Notes: a model not told the origin generated them from the letters alone. Positions 36,133-45,138 are shown, counted from the stretch's first letter. The stretch is DNA of 64,000 bases from Granulicella mallensis (GCF_014203225.1 NZ_JACHIO010000006.1:1-64000), one strand, 5' to 3'. Numbers and translations are program-made.

Positions 36133-36951
36133 ATGAGTCTTCAGTCAAACGATCTCCACGAAGCCGCACCTCTTATCGAGGCCCGGGACCTCATCAAGGA
36201 CTACGGCAGCGCACGCGTCGTCGACCACGTGTCTCTGCAGATCTTTCGCGGGGAGACGCTGGGCCTGGTCGGCGAATCGGGCTCCGGCAAGAGCACCGTC
36301 GCGCGCATGCTGCTGCGGCTGATCGAACCCGGCGCCGGACAGATCCTCTACAACGCGACAGAGGCTGACGGGCAGCAGCGCACGCTCGACCTGATGCACA
36401 TTACTCCACGCGAGATGCGCCGTCTGCGACGCAGGCTCGCTATCGTCTTCCAGGACCCCTACGCGGCGCTTGATCCGCGCATGACGGTGCAGCAGACACT
36501 GGCGGAGCCGTTCGCCATCCACGGAGAGCGGCCGCCGCAAGGGCTGGAGGCGCGGCTCGACGAGTTGCTAAGTGAAGTAGGCCTCGAACGCTCCGCGCTG
36601 CGACGCTATCCCCATGAGTTCTCCGGCGGCCAGCGGCAGCGCATCAACATCGCCCGCGCCCTGGCGCTACGGCCCGATCTGCTGGTGCTCGACGAGCCGG
36701 TGAGCGCGCTCGACGTGTCGGTGGGCGCGCAGGTCATCAACCTGCTGCGGGATTTGCAGCAGCGCTACGGGCTCACGTGTCTGTTCATCTCGCACTCGAT
36801 GCCATTGGTGCGTTATCTCTGCCATCGTGTCGCGGTGATGCAGCGCGGACGCCTTGTCGAGACAGGGACGTGGAGCGAGGTATGCGAGACGCCGCGTGAG
36901 GCTTATACGCAGCAGTTGCTGGCGGCGACGCCGGAGCTGCCGGTGGCTTGA
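36133..36951 (+). CDS. ABC transporter ATP-binding protein, OppF/DppF-like
   Basis: The product has 272 residues. Walker A is GESGSGKST, the signature is [15 protein letters not shown], Walker B is [12 protein letters not shown], and the His switch is in FISHSM. The length and [17 protein letters not shown] context place it with the oligopeptide/dipeptide (OppF/DppF) importer ATPases. No permease, substrate-binding protein or OppD partner is nearby, and the short C-terminus lacks the long extension of many OppF proteins. It is therefore an orphan ATPase that may serve a transporter encoded elsewhere. Confidence 0.87.
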   Translation: MSLQSNDLHEAAPLIEARDLIKDYGSARVVDHVSLQIFRGETLGLVGESGSGKSTVARMLLRLIEPGAGQILYNATEADGQQRTLDLMHITPREMRRLRRRLAIVFQDPYAALDPRMTVQQTLAEPFAIHGERPPQGLEARLDELLSEVGLERSALRRYPHEFSGGQRQRINIARALALRPDLLVLDEPVSALDVSVGAQVINLLRDLQQRYGLTCLFISHSMPLVRYLCHRVAVMQRGRLVETGTWSEVCETPREAYTQQLLAATPELPVA

Positions 36952-36974
36952 AATGTTTTATCTCGCCATAGAGA

Positions 36975-37200
36975 TGTCATCCTGAGCGTAGCGTCCCGGC
37001 CTTTGGGGACGCGGAGTCGAAGGACCCCGAGAGTTGCAATCTTGCCGATGTCCTTTGTCCCTTTTCCACCTCAAGCGCTCGAGCCTGGGCCTTTGTGGTG
37101 GAGAAGGTCCGGAGATCGTGGGTGGGATCAAGTCCCTCGGGGTCCTTCGACTGCGCACCTCGCAAAAAGCGCGAGGCGCTTCGCTCAGGATGACGATCCT
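36975..37200. repeat. Family B inverted repeat
   Basis: The element runs from gtcatcctgagcgtagcgtc to its complement ending 37195, with a central part containing cacctcaagcgctcgagcct. It fills the 311-bp gap between the convergent ABC ATPase and DUF971 genes. Confidence 0.85.
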
Positions 37201-37262
37201 GTGGGGAGTTGAACAAGAACACATGGGATATTACGGAATTCGCAAATCCAATTCGAACGATC

Positions 37263-37697
37263 TCAGAGATGCTGCGACTGCTTTCGCGCTTCGACATCGC
37301 ACACGTTCCGCAGGTAGTCCCACGAGTACAACCCGGCCTCATGGCCATCGTTCCACTTGAAGCGCAGCGCGTACTTGCCCACCGGCGTCACATCGACGGG
37401 CCGCGGCGGAGCTTCGAACATCGGCAGCAACGACGCGGGTTTTGGCTTCGCGATACCGGGAGCGCGATCGGCGGCGTTGCGCTCTTCATGACAGGTTGCG
37501 CAGGGGCAGGCCGCGCGCAGCCAGGCGAAGTTCCATGAGCTCGTGTGTCCGTCGCGCCACTCGATCGTCATGCCCGTGCCGCCGCTCTTGTCCACACGCA
37601 CCTTCGCGGGAGAGATCGCATCTCCCGTCAGCTTCGGTGTGGCTTCTTCTCTCATTGCTTCTTCCGCACTAACGATACGGATTCCTTCATGACTCAT
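37263..37697 (-). CDS. DUF971 / gamma-butyrobetaine-hydroxylase-like N-terminal domain protein
   Basis: The product has 144 residues. A single domain contains MTIEWRDGHTSSWNFAWLR and ACPCATCHEER, then YALRFKWNDGHEAGLYSWDY. This is the small zinc-associated domain found alone in bacteria and at the N-terminus of carnitine-pathway hydroxylases; standalone versions have no settled function, although some lie near Fe-S or Mrp genes. The start at 37697 has gagga about eight bases upstream; a longer frame to 37811 would overlap the upstream TauE gene. Same-strand neighbour tauE ends 83 bases upstream. Confidence 0.85.
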   Translation of the reverse strand: MSHEGIRIVSAEEAMREEATPKLTGDAISPAKVRVDKSGGTGMTIEWRDGHTSSWNFAWLRAACPCATCHEERNAADRAPGIAKPKPASLLPMFEAPPRPVDVTPVGKYALRFKWNDGHEAGLYSWDYLRNVCDVEARKQSQHL

Positions 37698-37779
37698 ACA
37701 AATATCCTCATCCCTAAGGGCAAAACCCCTATCGCGGCGCTCCTCCGGGCTGGGCCGGACCAGTTTCGTTGTCCTTTTC

Positions 37780-38559
37780 TTATGCCTGCTTCCAGAAAAA
37801 ATAAGCCGCAATCGTGCATCCGGTCACGACGATCACGGCTCGCAACACATTGGGATTGGTGCGTTTCGCCCAACGCGCTCCGACGTAGCCGCCAGCAGCC
37901 GCGAAGACCATGGAGATAACGCAATAGTGCCACACCACGGCACCCTTCAAGATAAACGTAACGATCGCCACCAGGTTGGATAGCAGTGCCGCGACCACTT
38001 TCATCGCGTTCAATTCGTGCACGTTCTCCACGCCGAAGAGCGCAAGGACCGTCATCGCCAGGAAGCCGCCGCCCGCGCCGAAGTAGCCGATGTAAAAGCA
38101 CACCGGAAACAACGCAGCCGCCAGACCAAGCTTAGGGATCGAGTGCGGCGCATGAGGATGGGTTGCGCGCGACCGCAGCCAGCGCGAGATAGGCCCGCTG
38201 ATGCCAAAGAGCACCGTTCCGCCCAGCAGTAACCACGGGACCAGCCTGAAGAAGGTGCTCTGCGGCGTGTTCAGTAGCACTTCGGCGCCGGCCACTCCAC
38301 CGACGAGGCAGGTCAGCGCGACCGTCGGCAACAGGTCGCGCCGGACATCGTCTCGCAGCGCTGCAACCGAGGTAAGCTGTCCCGGCCAGAGGGCGACGGT
38401 ATTCGTCGCGTTGGCCTGCACCGGCGCAACTCCCACGCCCAGCATTGCCGGAAAAGAAATAAAAGACCCTCCGCCAGCCATCGCATTCATTACACCGGCG
38501 ATTGTGGATGCGACTACCAGCCAGATGTAGTGAAGATGAGGGATGTGCGCGAGCGTCAT
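37780..38559 (-). CDS. TauE/SafE-family membrane transporter
   Basis: The product has 259 residues with about eight hydrophobic segments in two similar halves. The first repeat carries IAGVMNAMAGGGSFISFPAM and the second YIGYFGAGGGFLAMTVLAL, the duplicated glycine-rich motifs of the family. Members export or import sulfite, sulfoacetate or other organosulfur anions. No sulfur-metabolism gene is adjacent, so the substrate is open. The downstream DUF971 gene is on the same strand and may be co-transcribed. Confidence 0.88.
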   Translation of the reverse strand: MTLAHIPHLHYIWLVVASTIAGVMNAMAGGGSFISFPAMLGVGVAPVQANATNTVALWPGQLTSVAALRDDVRRDLLPTVALTCLVGGVAGAEVLLNTPQSTFFRLVPWLLLGGTVLFGISGPISRWLRSRATHPHAPHSIPKLGLAAALFPVCFYIGYFGAGGGFLAMTVLALFGVENVHELNAMKVVAALLSNLVAIVTFILKGAVVWHYCVISMVFAAAGGYVGARWAKRTNPNVLRAVIVVTGCTIAAYFFWKQA

Positions 38560-38688
38560 GCTTTATTTATTGTAAGCGCGGGAGATGGCTGGAGGAGTTG
38601 GACGCAGAGCGTGAGACTAATGTTGGCGCGCGCTCTGCGTCATTCCCTCAGCGGCTAAACAGGCTGCGGAAGAGTCCGTATTTGATGT

Positions 38689-38968
38689 TTAGGGCCAAGA
38701 GCCCGTCTCATACCAGCCTGGGGTGGAGCGAACCCGAGCCGGCATGCGACAGCGTGGTGGCTCGGGAAGCGTAGCCCCAGGTCAGGTGCAGTAGAAGAAG
38801 TTGAGGGCTGTAAGCCCGACCTATCTCCTGTGCAGAATCCTATGAATCGGGCTTACAGCCCTCTGCTTTCTTGTTGGCTCCTCACCTGGGGCTACGCTTG
38901 CAGCGAGCTAGAAACGCTCGCTGCTGCACTTCACCCCAGGCTGGTATGAAACGGGCCTTTGGCCCTAA
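38689..38968. repeat. Large inverted repeat, family E
   Basis: 37-bp arms lie at 38689-38725 and 38932-38968 with few mismatches (ctcataccagcctggggtg on the left). Inner arms gagggctgtaagcccga and tcgggcttacagccctc add a second stem. Related fragments lie at 55735-55840 and near 58560. The flanks of the 439-bp gap (38560-38688) contain nothing I can name. Confidence 0.85.
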
Positions 38969-38998
38969 AGATCAGGACTCTCTTGTTCAGCGTCTTCG

Positions 38999-39970
38999 TC
39001 AGCCTACGCTGGTCTTGGCGAGAAGCTGCCGCATGGCTTCGGCGATCTCTTCCACGTGGGTCTCCAGCGCAAAGTGGCCCGTGTCCAGAAGCTGGACCGT
39101 TGCATTGGGGTTGTCGCGGCGGAAGGCCTCTGCCCCTGGGGGAATGAAGAACAGATCGTTCTTGCCCCAGATCGCCAGTAGCGGCGGCTTCGACTTTCGG
39201 AAGTACTCCTGGAATGCCGGGTAGAGTTTTACGTTGTTGGCATAGTCGAGGAACAGGTCGAGCTGGATCTCCATGTTGCCCGGTCGCGCGATCATCGCCG
39301 CATCCAGCGTGTAGCCCTCGGGAGCGATCCTCTCGGGGTGCGGCACACCGTCGACGTACTGCGAACGCAAGCCCTCCGGGCTCAGAGCTCCGCGAAGCAC
39401 CTCGCGGTTCTCAGGCGTCGGCTCTCTCCAGTAGCGCTGAATGGGCGCCCAGGCGTCGCCGAGACCCTCCTCGTACGCATTGCCGTTCTGCGACACGATG
39501 GCCGTTACCCGTTCCGGGTGCGCCATCGCGAGGCGGAGTCCTGTAGGCGCGCCGTAGTCGAAGACGTACAGCGCATAGTGCTTCAGATTCAGAGCCTCGG
39601 TAAATGCCAGGATCGTCTTCGCCAGCGCATCGAACGTGTACTTGTACTGTCGTCCCTCAGGGACCTCCGTAAATCCAAACCCCGGCAGATCGGGCGCGAT
39701 CACCCGGTACTTGTCGGCGAGGCGAGGAATCAACTCGCGGTATTGAAACGACGAGGCCGGAAAGCCATGCAGCAGCAGAACCACCGGCGCGTCCGGAGCA
39801 CCGGCCTCACGGTAGAACACCGTAACCCCATCCGCTTCGACCCTGCGAATCGACGTCAGCGGAACAAGTGCCTTCGTCTTTGCTACCGACGGTTTTTCCG
39901 CAGCAGCAGAAGCTGCACCTGCCGCAGCCACCAGGCTGCCGCCCTGTACGACAAAGTCTCTACGTGTCAT
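38999..39970 (-). CDS. Tat-exported alpha/beta hydrolase, epoxide-hydrolase/dehalogenase-like
   Basis: The product has 323 residues. A twin-arginine signal (MTRRDFVVQGGSLVAAAGAA) predicts folded export. The alpha/beta-hydrolase core has the oxyanion-hole HGFPASSFQYREL and a nucleophile elbow VFDYGAPTG in which Asp takes the usual nucleophile place. AIWGKNDLFFIPPGAEAF holds the acid region, and the final His is in LDTGHFALETH. An Asp nucleophile points to haloalkane dehalogenase or epoxide hydrolase chemistry, but the substrate is unknown. The start at 39970 is supported by aaggagag; an open frame continues to 40033. It is divergent from a CGNR regulator. Confidence 0.88.
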   Translation of the reverse strand: MTRRDFVVQGGSLVAAAGAASAAAEKPSVAKTKALVPLTSIRRVEADGVTVFYREAGAPDAPVVLLLHGFPASSFQYRELIPRLADKYRVIAPDLPGFGFTEVPEGRQYKYTFDALAKTILAFTEALNLKHYALYVFDYGAPTGLRLAMAHPERVTAIVSQNGNAYEEGLGDAWAPIQRYWREPTPENREVLRGALSPEGLRSQYVDGVPHPERIAPEGYTLDAAMIARPGNMEIQLDLFLDYANNVKLYPAFQEYFRKSKPPLLAIWGKNDLFFIPPGAEAFRRDNPNATVQLLDTGHFALETHVEEIAEAMRQLLAKTSVG

Positions 39971-40034
39971 TTCATTCTCTCCTTGGTACTCGAATACTCG
40001 CCGGATCAAGACACCACCTATCCCGCACTTCAAT

Positions 40035-40148
40035 GGTTACACCTCGCATAGGTAACCTGTCAATAACATATTTAGGGGTTACAATAAATAAAGCGAGGAG
40101 GAGGCCGCCAGAATGTCGGAGAAAGTAACCGTTTTGCACGAAGTAACC
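40035..40148. promoter_or_regulatory. Cluster of GTAACC boxes between divergent genes
   Basis: The hexamer GTAACC, on either strand, occurs at 40035-40040, 40051-40057 (within the palindrome aggtaacct), 40077-40082, 40125-40130 and 40143-40148. The last two lie inside the first codons of the CGNR regulator. This density in 115 bases, in the shared promoter of a regulator and a divergent exported hydrolase, suggests an autoregulatory operator array. Confidence 0.5.
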
Positions 40149-40721
40149 GGATTGCAAGACCTGCCCAACAGGTTCACCGAGCATCCCGCGATTCAGATGC
40201 TCAACACCGTCTCGGCTGTCGATGGAGAGCTGGTGGACGCGTTGCAGAGTGACAGTGACGTACGGCAGTGGCTGGCCCAGGCGGGCTGGCCCGTTGAGAA
40301 GGGGCTCTCCAGCCTCAAACCCGCTTCCCTGCTCCACGCCGCACGTACGCTGCGTGAAGCGATTCGCACGCTGATCGAGAGGCGCAAGGCAGAGAAGCGT
40401 CTGGAGCTGTCCACACTCAACGAGTTTCTCTCGGAGTCGCGAAGCCATCTTGAACTCATCCCGGAGAAGGCCGGCCTACGCCTGGTGCGGCGCTGGAAGC
40501 AGCGCACAGCGGAGGAGGTTCTCGCGCCCCTCGCCGAAGCGGCCGCGGAGTTTCTTACTACCGCCAACTTTGAGCTGGTCCGGCGCTGTGAGAACGAAGA
40601 GTGTGTTCTCTGGTTCTACGATCAGACGAAGTCGCACCGCCGCAGATGGTGCAGCATGGCGACCTGCGGCAATCGCCACAAGGTAGCTGCCTTTAGAAGG
40701 CGCCGGCAGAACGCGGAGTAG
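40113..40721 (+). CDS. CGNR zinc-finger (ABATE-type) transcription regulator
   Basis: The product has 202 residues. The N-terminal ABATE-like ligand-binding domain is followed by the zinc finger with Cys in RRCENEECVLWF and WCSMATCGNRHK, the CGNR motif near the C-terminus. Such proteins are putative stress-responsive regulators. It is divergent from the Tat hydrolase gene 142 bases away and is the obvious candidate regulator for it. The start ATG 40113 has gaggaggagg upstream. It ends 3 bases before the convergent deaminase stop. Confidence 0.88.
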   Translation: MSEKVTVLHEVTGLQDLPNRFTEHPAIQMLNTVSAVDGELVDALQSDSDVRQWLAQAGWPVEKGLSSLKPASLLHAARTLREAIRTLIERRKAEKRLELSTLNEFLSESRSHLELIPEKAGLRLVRRWKQRTAEEVLAPLAEAAAEFLTTANFELVRRCENEECVLWFYDQTKSHRRRWCSMATCGNRHKVAAFRRRRQNAE

Positions 40722-40724
40722 CGG

Positions 40725-41774
40725 CTACCAGCCGTAGCGTTCGATCTCGCCGAGCAGAGCGAGCTTGCGCTCCGGCTTGAGGAAGCTGGCCTCGATGGAG
40801 TTGGCCGCGACCTCGCGAAGCTGGTCGAGCGTGAACTCGAACTGGGTGTGGGAGAGCAGGTACTCGTCGAGCAGGTTGGCACCGAAGAACGGCGGGTCGT
40901 CGGAGTTGAGCGTGACCATCAGGCCTTCGTCGAAGTAGCGGCGCACGGGGTGCTCCAGCAGGGCCGGGCAGCAGCCGGTGCGGAGATTGCTCGTGATGTT
41001 GAGTTCGAGCGGAATCTGGCGCTGGGCCAGCACTTCGATGAGGTCAGGGTCCTGTTCCGCCGTGAGGGCGTGGCCGATGCGTTCGGCTCCGATATTCAAA
41101 GCTGCCCAGATGCTCTGCGGGCCGGTCGATTCGCCCGCGTGGCAGGTCAGGTGCAGGCCTGCGGCCTTGGCCTCGGCGTAGAGGTCGCGGAACTCGTGGG
41201 CAGGCCCACGGGCCTCATCGCCACCGATTCCGATTCCGACGACGCTGGGGTACTGATGCTGCAGTTCGGCGGCCTTGCGGAAGACGCGTTCGCACTCTTC
41301 GAGACCGAAGTGGCGCACGGCGTCGATGATCCACAGCAGCGAGACGCCGAAGTCCTTTTCACCGCGCACGCGGCCGCGCTCGATGGCGGCCATGACCTCG
41401 TCCACATCCAGCCGCGCGAAGCGGTAGAGGATGCCGATGGAGATATAGGCCTCGGCGTGACGCACGCCCTGCACGGCGAGATCGCGCAGCATGGCGTAGG
41501 TGATGGTCTCGTAGTCGGTGTGCGTGTGCAGCCGCTCGGTGACGGACTTGAAGCTCATCAGGAAGCTGGGGAAGTCGGTGTAGCTGTAGACCTGTTTCGC
41601 CGCTTCGAGAGACAGGGGCGCGGCATCGTTGGTGCGCGAGAGCTCTACGAGGGTCTCAGGGGTGATCGAGCCTTCGAGGTGCAGATGCAGCTCGGCTTTG
41701 GGCAAGCCACGAAGCCAGGTGAGCGGATCGAGTTGAGCCAGCGAATCTTGCGCAGAGTTGGTGCGGCGTGCCAT
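40725..41774 (-). CDS. Adenosine-deaminase-superfamily amidohydrolase
   Basis: The product has 349 residues. Metal-binding HxH is in LPKAELHLHLEGSI, the third His in CHAGES, the catalytic pair RIGHAL and the metal Asp in TLNSDDPPFF. This is an intact purine-deaminase TIM barrel. The sequence around LELNITSNLRTGC and the SDDPPFFGANLLDEY phrase differ from E. coli Add and resemble branches that include adenine and aminofutalosine deaminases. Adenosine is therefore not certain as the substrate, and a menaquinone (futalosine) role is possible. It is a single gene. Confidence 0.85.
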   Translation of the reverse strand: MARRTNSAQDSLAQLDPLTWLRGLPKAELHLHLEGSITPETLVELSRTNDAAPLSLEAAKQVYSYTDFPSFLMSFKSVTERLHTHTDYETITYAMLRDLAVQGVRHAEAYISIGILYRFARLDVDEVMAAIERGRVRGEKDFGVSLLWIIDAVRHFGLEECERVFRKAAELQHQYPSVVGIGIGGDEARGPAHEFRDLYAEAKAAGLHLTCHAGESTGPQSIWAALNIGAERIGHALTAEQDPDLIEVLAQRQIPLELNITSNLRTGCCPALLEHPVRRYFDEGLMVTLNSDDPPFFGANLLDEYLLSHTQFEFTLDQLREVAANSIEASFLKPERKLALLGEIERYGW

Positions 41775-41879
41775 TCAAGTAGTGTAGTCAACTCTCGTGC
41801 TCGCCACATGAGGATCGGTGAACCGTAGCGCTTCGCGCTTTTGGGAGGTGCGCAGTCGAAGGTTTTTGTCGTTTTCTTG

Positions 41880-42083
41880 TTGTTGCTTTTCTGGTTGTCA
41901 TTCCGAGCGTAGCGAGCGAACCTGCTGTCTCCCGTTTTTTGATAGTGCCACCAAAAACGTTGTGCGTTAGGGCAAGCCACGTCCCGTTCCAGGTCACGTA
42001 TTTTCTGGGCGGTACGAACGAAGAGCGGGAGACAGCAGGTTCGCTCGCTACGCTCGGAATGACAACCAGAAAGACAAAGGCAA
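41880..42083. repeat. Family A inverted repeat
   Basis: The left arm is about 41882-41935 (ending ctgctgtctcccg) and the right arm starts at 42026 (cgggagacagcaggttcgct). The central part has gtgccaccaaaaacgttgtg and ttttctgggcggtacgaacg, shared with the copy at 44901. It occupies the gap between the deaminase and Bax-inhibitor genes. Confidence 0.9.
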
Positions 42084-42113
42084 CAACAGCAAGAACAACA
42101 ACTATCTTCCGGC

Positions 42114-42800
42114 TTAGCTCCAGCGGTTATCGCGCCGTCCGCCGCCGTTGCCAAAGATCTGCAGCAGGAAGATGAAGATGTTGAGGGCGTCGAGATAGAT
42201 GCTGAGGGCCAGCATCACAGGCGTGGTGCCTGCGGGGCTGTCGCGGAGCCGCATGAAGTCCACCAGCAGCAGGACGCTGAAGATCACCAGGCCCAGCCAG
42301 GCATAGACGCCGGGGCTGATGAAGTGCAGGAACGCCGAGAGGAAGCCGATGATGACCAGCCCGATCAGGGCGGCGAAGGCAAACGAGGCGAGCTTGCGGT
42401 AGTCGAAGCGGGCGATCTGCGCGATCATGGCCATGACCGCCATGCCCATCGCGGTGGTCAGCGCGGCTTCGAAGACGACGGTCTGGCCGCCGGCCATATG
42501 CAGATAGGCCTTGAGCAGCGGGCCGATCTCCACACCCATCAGCACGGTAAAGAGGTAGAACAGTGCCAGGCCAAGCCCCGTGGAGCGGCGCGTGGCGGCC
42601 CTGATTCCGAAGATCAGGCCGAAGTTGATCAGAACGACCGCGAAGAAGCCCATGCCGGGCAGAACGTCGGGAGCGATGTAGGCTCCGAAGGCGGTAAAGA
42701 GAAATCCGGCAGTGGTGATCCAGAGCACCTTGCTGAGAAGGCTTGCGGTGGTACGGCTGTCGAGGATGCGAATGCCCTGTGAGGCGTCGATGGTTCTCAT
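42114..42800 (-). CDS. Bax inhibitor-1/YccA family membrane protein
   Basis: The product has 228 residues with seven hydrophobic segments, including SKVLWITTAGFLFTAFGAYI and YAWLGLVIFSVLLLVDFMRL. The near-terminal SIYLDALNIFIFLLQIFG segment is the hallmark end of the BI-1 family. In bacteria these are thought to be pH-sensitive calcium-leak channels or FtsH modulators. The start chosen is ATG 42800; the frame is open upstream to 42941 but that part lies in a family C repeat and is not coding. It is a single gene. Confidence 0.9.
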   Translation of the reverse strand: MRTIDASQGIRILDSRTTASLLSKVLWITTAGFLFTAFGAYIAPDVLPGMGFFAVVLINFGLIFGIRAATRRSTGLGLALFYLFTVLMGVEIGPLLKAYLHMAGGQTVVFEAALTTAMGMAVMAMIAQIARFDYRKLASFAFAALIGLVIIGFLSAFLHFISPGVYAWLGLVIFSVLLLVDFMRLRDSPAGTTPVMLALSIYLDALNIFIFLLQIFGNGGGRRDNRWS

Positions 42801-42871
42801 GATGACAATCTTAAACCTCCACAGGATTAGACGCTGGGAAAGCGCCGGGGTCGCAAGAGGGTGGTGAGCGA

Positions 42872-42950
42872 GCATTCCCTCTGCGGCTAAAGCCGCTTTA
42901 GAGGTTGTCCCAACGGCGGGGCTGAAGCCCCGCCCCTTCAAAACAAAAGC
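42872..42950. repeat. Family C repeat, half element
   Basis: The sequence cattccctctgcggctaaag, then ggcggggctgaagccccgcc, is the same as the right arm of the full element at 57051-57330. The C-rich palindrome ggggcttcagcccc is included. Confidence 0.8.
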
Positions 42951-42973
42951 TGCCGCTTACGAAATAGCTACCT

Positions 42974-43699
42974 CTAGGCGATGATTTCGCCACTCCCCGA
43001 CAGCACGCTCACCGGGGAACCCTCGGCCAGCAGCACGCTGGCCGGTTCCTGGCTATTGAGCATCGCAAAGGCCTCGCCGTAGAGCGCACCGAAATCGACG
43101 TCAAGAGCGTGGAGGAGGACGGGATAAGTCTCCCAGCGTGGATGCTGGACCTCGTAGGCCGACGTGCTGCCATTCCCGCGACGGGTATAGCCCCAGTAGT
43201 GCTCGGTGATGAACTCCTCTTCGCTTCCAGCGGCGATGGGCTGGGCGGCCGGCGAGGCCTCCACTCCGAGGCTGTGCCATCTGCCGCGATGCTTCCAGGA
43301 GTACTGCACGTCGAGTGACTGCTGGCTCTTCACGATGCTGGAGAGCGTCGGCAGGGTGGAGTAGGGCTCTTCGTAGAAGGTGTTGGCGACGAACGTAATC
43401 GCCGCTCGGGGCACGAACTCGCGGATGAAGACGACGCCACGCCTGCGTGTGCCATCCGGCGCGGTGTGCACAACGTAGAAGCGCAGGTTCACCTCTTCGA
43501 AACGGGTGTGGAAAGGGATCGGCAGGCCCTTGAGCCGGACGCGGTCGAAGAGAAACCCGACGAGCGAAACGTAGCATCGGCCCTGGTAGAGATCGAGCTC
43601 CAGACCGCGTGGAAGCCACGGGGCGAGCGTCTCCGGTGCGATTTCGTACTGCGCCATGATGAGCTTGCGCCACTCGGCTGTGAGGAAGGTTTTCGGCAT
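42974..43699 (-). CDS. DUF2071 (YqjF-like) protein
   Basis: The product has 241 residues. The conserved start FLTAEWRKLIMAQYEIAPE and segments RGLELDLYQGRCYVSLVGF and RFEEVNLRFYV identify the DUF2071 acetoacetate-decarboxylase-like fold. B. subtilis YqjF is the named relative. No function is established. It is a soluble, cytosolic protein with no signal peptide. It is divergent from the PRISE-type reductase with a 98-base intergenic region. Confidence 0.87.
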   Translation of the reverse strand: MPKTFLTAEWRKLIMAQYEIAPETLAPWLPRGLELDLYQGRCYVSLVGFLFDRVRLKGLPIPFHTRFEEVNLRFYVVHTAPDGTRRRGVVFIREFVPRAAITFVANTFYEEPYSTLPTLSSIVKSQQSLDVQYSWKHRGRWHSLGVEASPAAQPIAAGSEEEFITEHYWGYTRRGNGSTSAYEVQHPRWETYPVLLHALDVDFGALYGEAFAMLNSQEPASVLLAEGSPVSVLSGSGEIIA

Positions 43700-43797
43700 T
43701 CTCCTTTATTGGACGCAGTTATGGGCTGTCGCGAACTCCTGATGCTTCCAGCCCGGCCGAGCATCTATAGCAGAGGTGCTTGCGAGCAGGAGGATGG

Positions 43798-44862
43798 ATG
43801 CAGAAGCGAACGGCTTTGGTGGTGGGATCGACAGGGGTGGTAGGACAGAACCTGGCGAAGAGATTGATCGGTAACGGCTGGGAGGTGCTGGGGCTCTCTC
43901 GCGGAGCGCAGGTAGTGGACGGCGTGCGCGGACTCGCAGCCGACCTTCGCGATGCCGAAGCCGTGCGCAAGGCCCTGCAGGGCGTAGACGTTACGGACGT
44001 CTTCATCAGTGCCTGGGTGCGCCACGACACCGAAGCCGAGAACGTGAAGGTCAATGGCGCAATCGTCGAGAACGTCTTCGCCGGCCTGGAAGGCGCGAAG
44101 AGCCTGCAGCACGCAGCCCTGGTGACCGGGACGAAGCAGTACCTGGGGCCGTTCGAGTCCTATGGGCAGACGGCAGCAGAAACACCGTTCCGCGAGGATA
44201 CGCCGCGCCTGCCGGGTCTGAACTTCTACTACACCCAGGAAGATGTGATGTACGCCGCGGCGGAGCGCAGAGGCTTCGGGTGGAGTGTGCATCGTCCGCA
44301 TACGATCGTCGGCTTTGCGGTGGGCAATGCGATGAACATGGGATCGACACTCGCGGTGTACGCGACGCTGTGCCGCGAGAGTGGCGAGAAGTTCATCTTC
44401 CCCGGATCGGTAGAGCAGTGGAACGCGCTGACCGATGTGACCGATGCGCGCCTGCTGGCGGAGCATCTGGAGTGGGCAGCAACGACTCCGGCGGCGCGGA
44501 ATGAAGCGTTCAACGTCGTCAACGGCGATGTGTTCCGCTGGCGCTGGCTGTGGCCGCAGTTGGCCGCGTACTTTGGCGTCGAGGCCGGTGGGCCACCTGA
44601 GGGCGGCGCTCCGCTCGAAGGAAAGATGTCCGGCGCGCCTGAGGCGTGGAAGGCCATTGCGGCGAAGTATGGGCTGGTGGAGAGCGATGTCAATCGGCTG
44701 GCCTCGTGGTGGCATACGGATGGCGACCTGGGACGGAAGATCGAGTGCGTCAACGATATGAGCAAGAGCCGGAAGCTGGGGTTCCTGGCGCATCAGGACA
44801 CGCCGAAGTCGTTCTTTGATCTGTTCGAGCGGATGAAGGCGGAGCAGTTGATTCCGGCGTGA
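43798..44862 (+). CDS. SDR of the PRISE / progesterone-5-beta-reductase-like group
   Basis: The product has 354 residues. It is an atypical short-chain dehydrogenase with an N-terminal dinucleotide-binding motif (LVVGSTGVVGQNLAKRL) and the family's catalytic Tyr segment FYYTQEDVMYAA. HRPHTIVGFAVGNAMNMG and NVVNGDVFRWRWLWPQLA are strongly conserved in this group, which reduces enone double bonds with NADPH. The physiological substrate in bacteria is unknown. The start ATG 43798 is directly preceded by caggagg. It is divergent from the DUF2071 gene. Confidence 0.88.
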   Translation: MQKRTALVVGSTGVVGQNLAKRLIGNGWEVLGLSRGAQVVDGVRGLAADLRDAEAVRKALQGVDVTDVFISAWVRHDTEAENVKVNGAIVENVFAGLEGAKSLQHAALVTGTKQYLGPFESYGQTAAETPFREDTPRLPGLNFYYTQEDVMYAAAERRGFGWSVHRPHTIVGFAVGNAMNMGSTLAVYATLCRESGEKFIFPGSVEQWNALTDVTDARLLAEHLEWAATTPAARNEAFNVVNGDVFRWRWLWPQLAAYFGVEAGGPPEGGAPLEGKMSGAPEAWKAIAAKYGLVESDVNRLASWWHTDGDLGRKIECVNDMSKSRKLGFLAHQDTPKSFFDLFERMKAEQLIPA

Positions 44863-44900
44863 TGTAATCACCTCAAAACTGTCATCTCGACCGAAGGCGC

Positions 44901-45100
44901 GCTTTGCTTTTCTGGTTGTCATTCCGAGCGGAGCGAGCGAACCTGCTGTCTCCCGTTTTTTGATAGTGCCACCATAAACGTTGTGCGTTAGGGCAAACTT
45001 CGTCCCGTTCTGGGTCACGTATTTTCTGGGCGGTACGAACGAAGAACGGGAGACAGCAGGTTCCTCGCTCCGCTCGGAATGACAACCAAAAAAGCAAAAG
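44901..45100. repeat. Family A inverted repeat
   Basis: The left arm is about 44901-44955 and the right arm starts at 45047 (cgggagacagcaggttcctc). The central region is nearly identical to the copy at 41880. Short outer sequence gtcatctcgaccgaagg/ccttcggtcgagatgac (44881, 45106) adds a second, outer palindrome. Confidence 0.9.
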
Positions 45101-45138
45101 CATGCCTTCGGTCGAGATGACAATGTTTGGGTGGTTTA

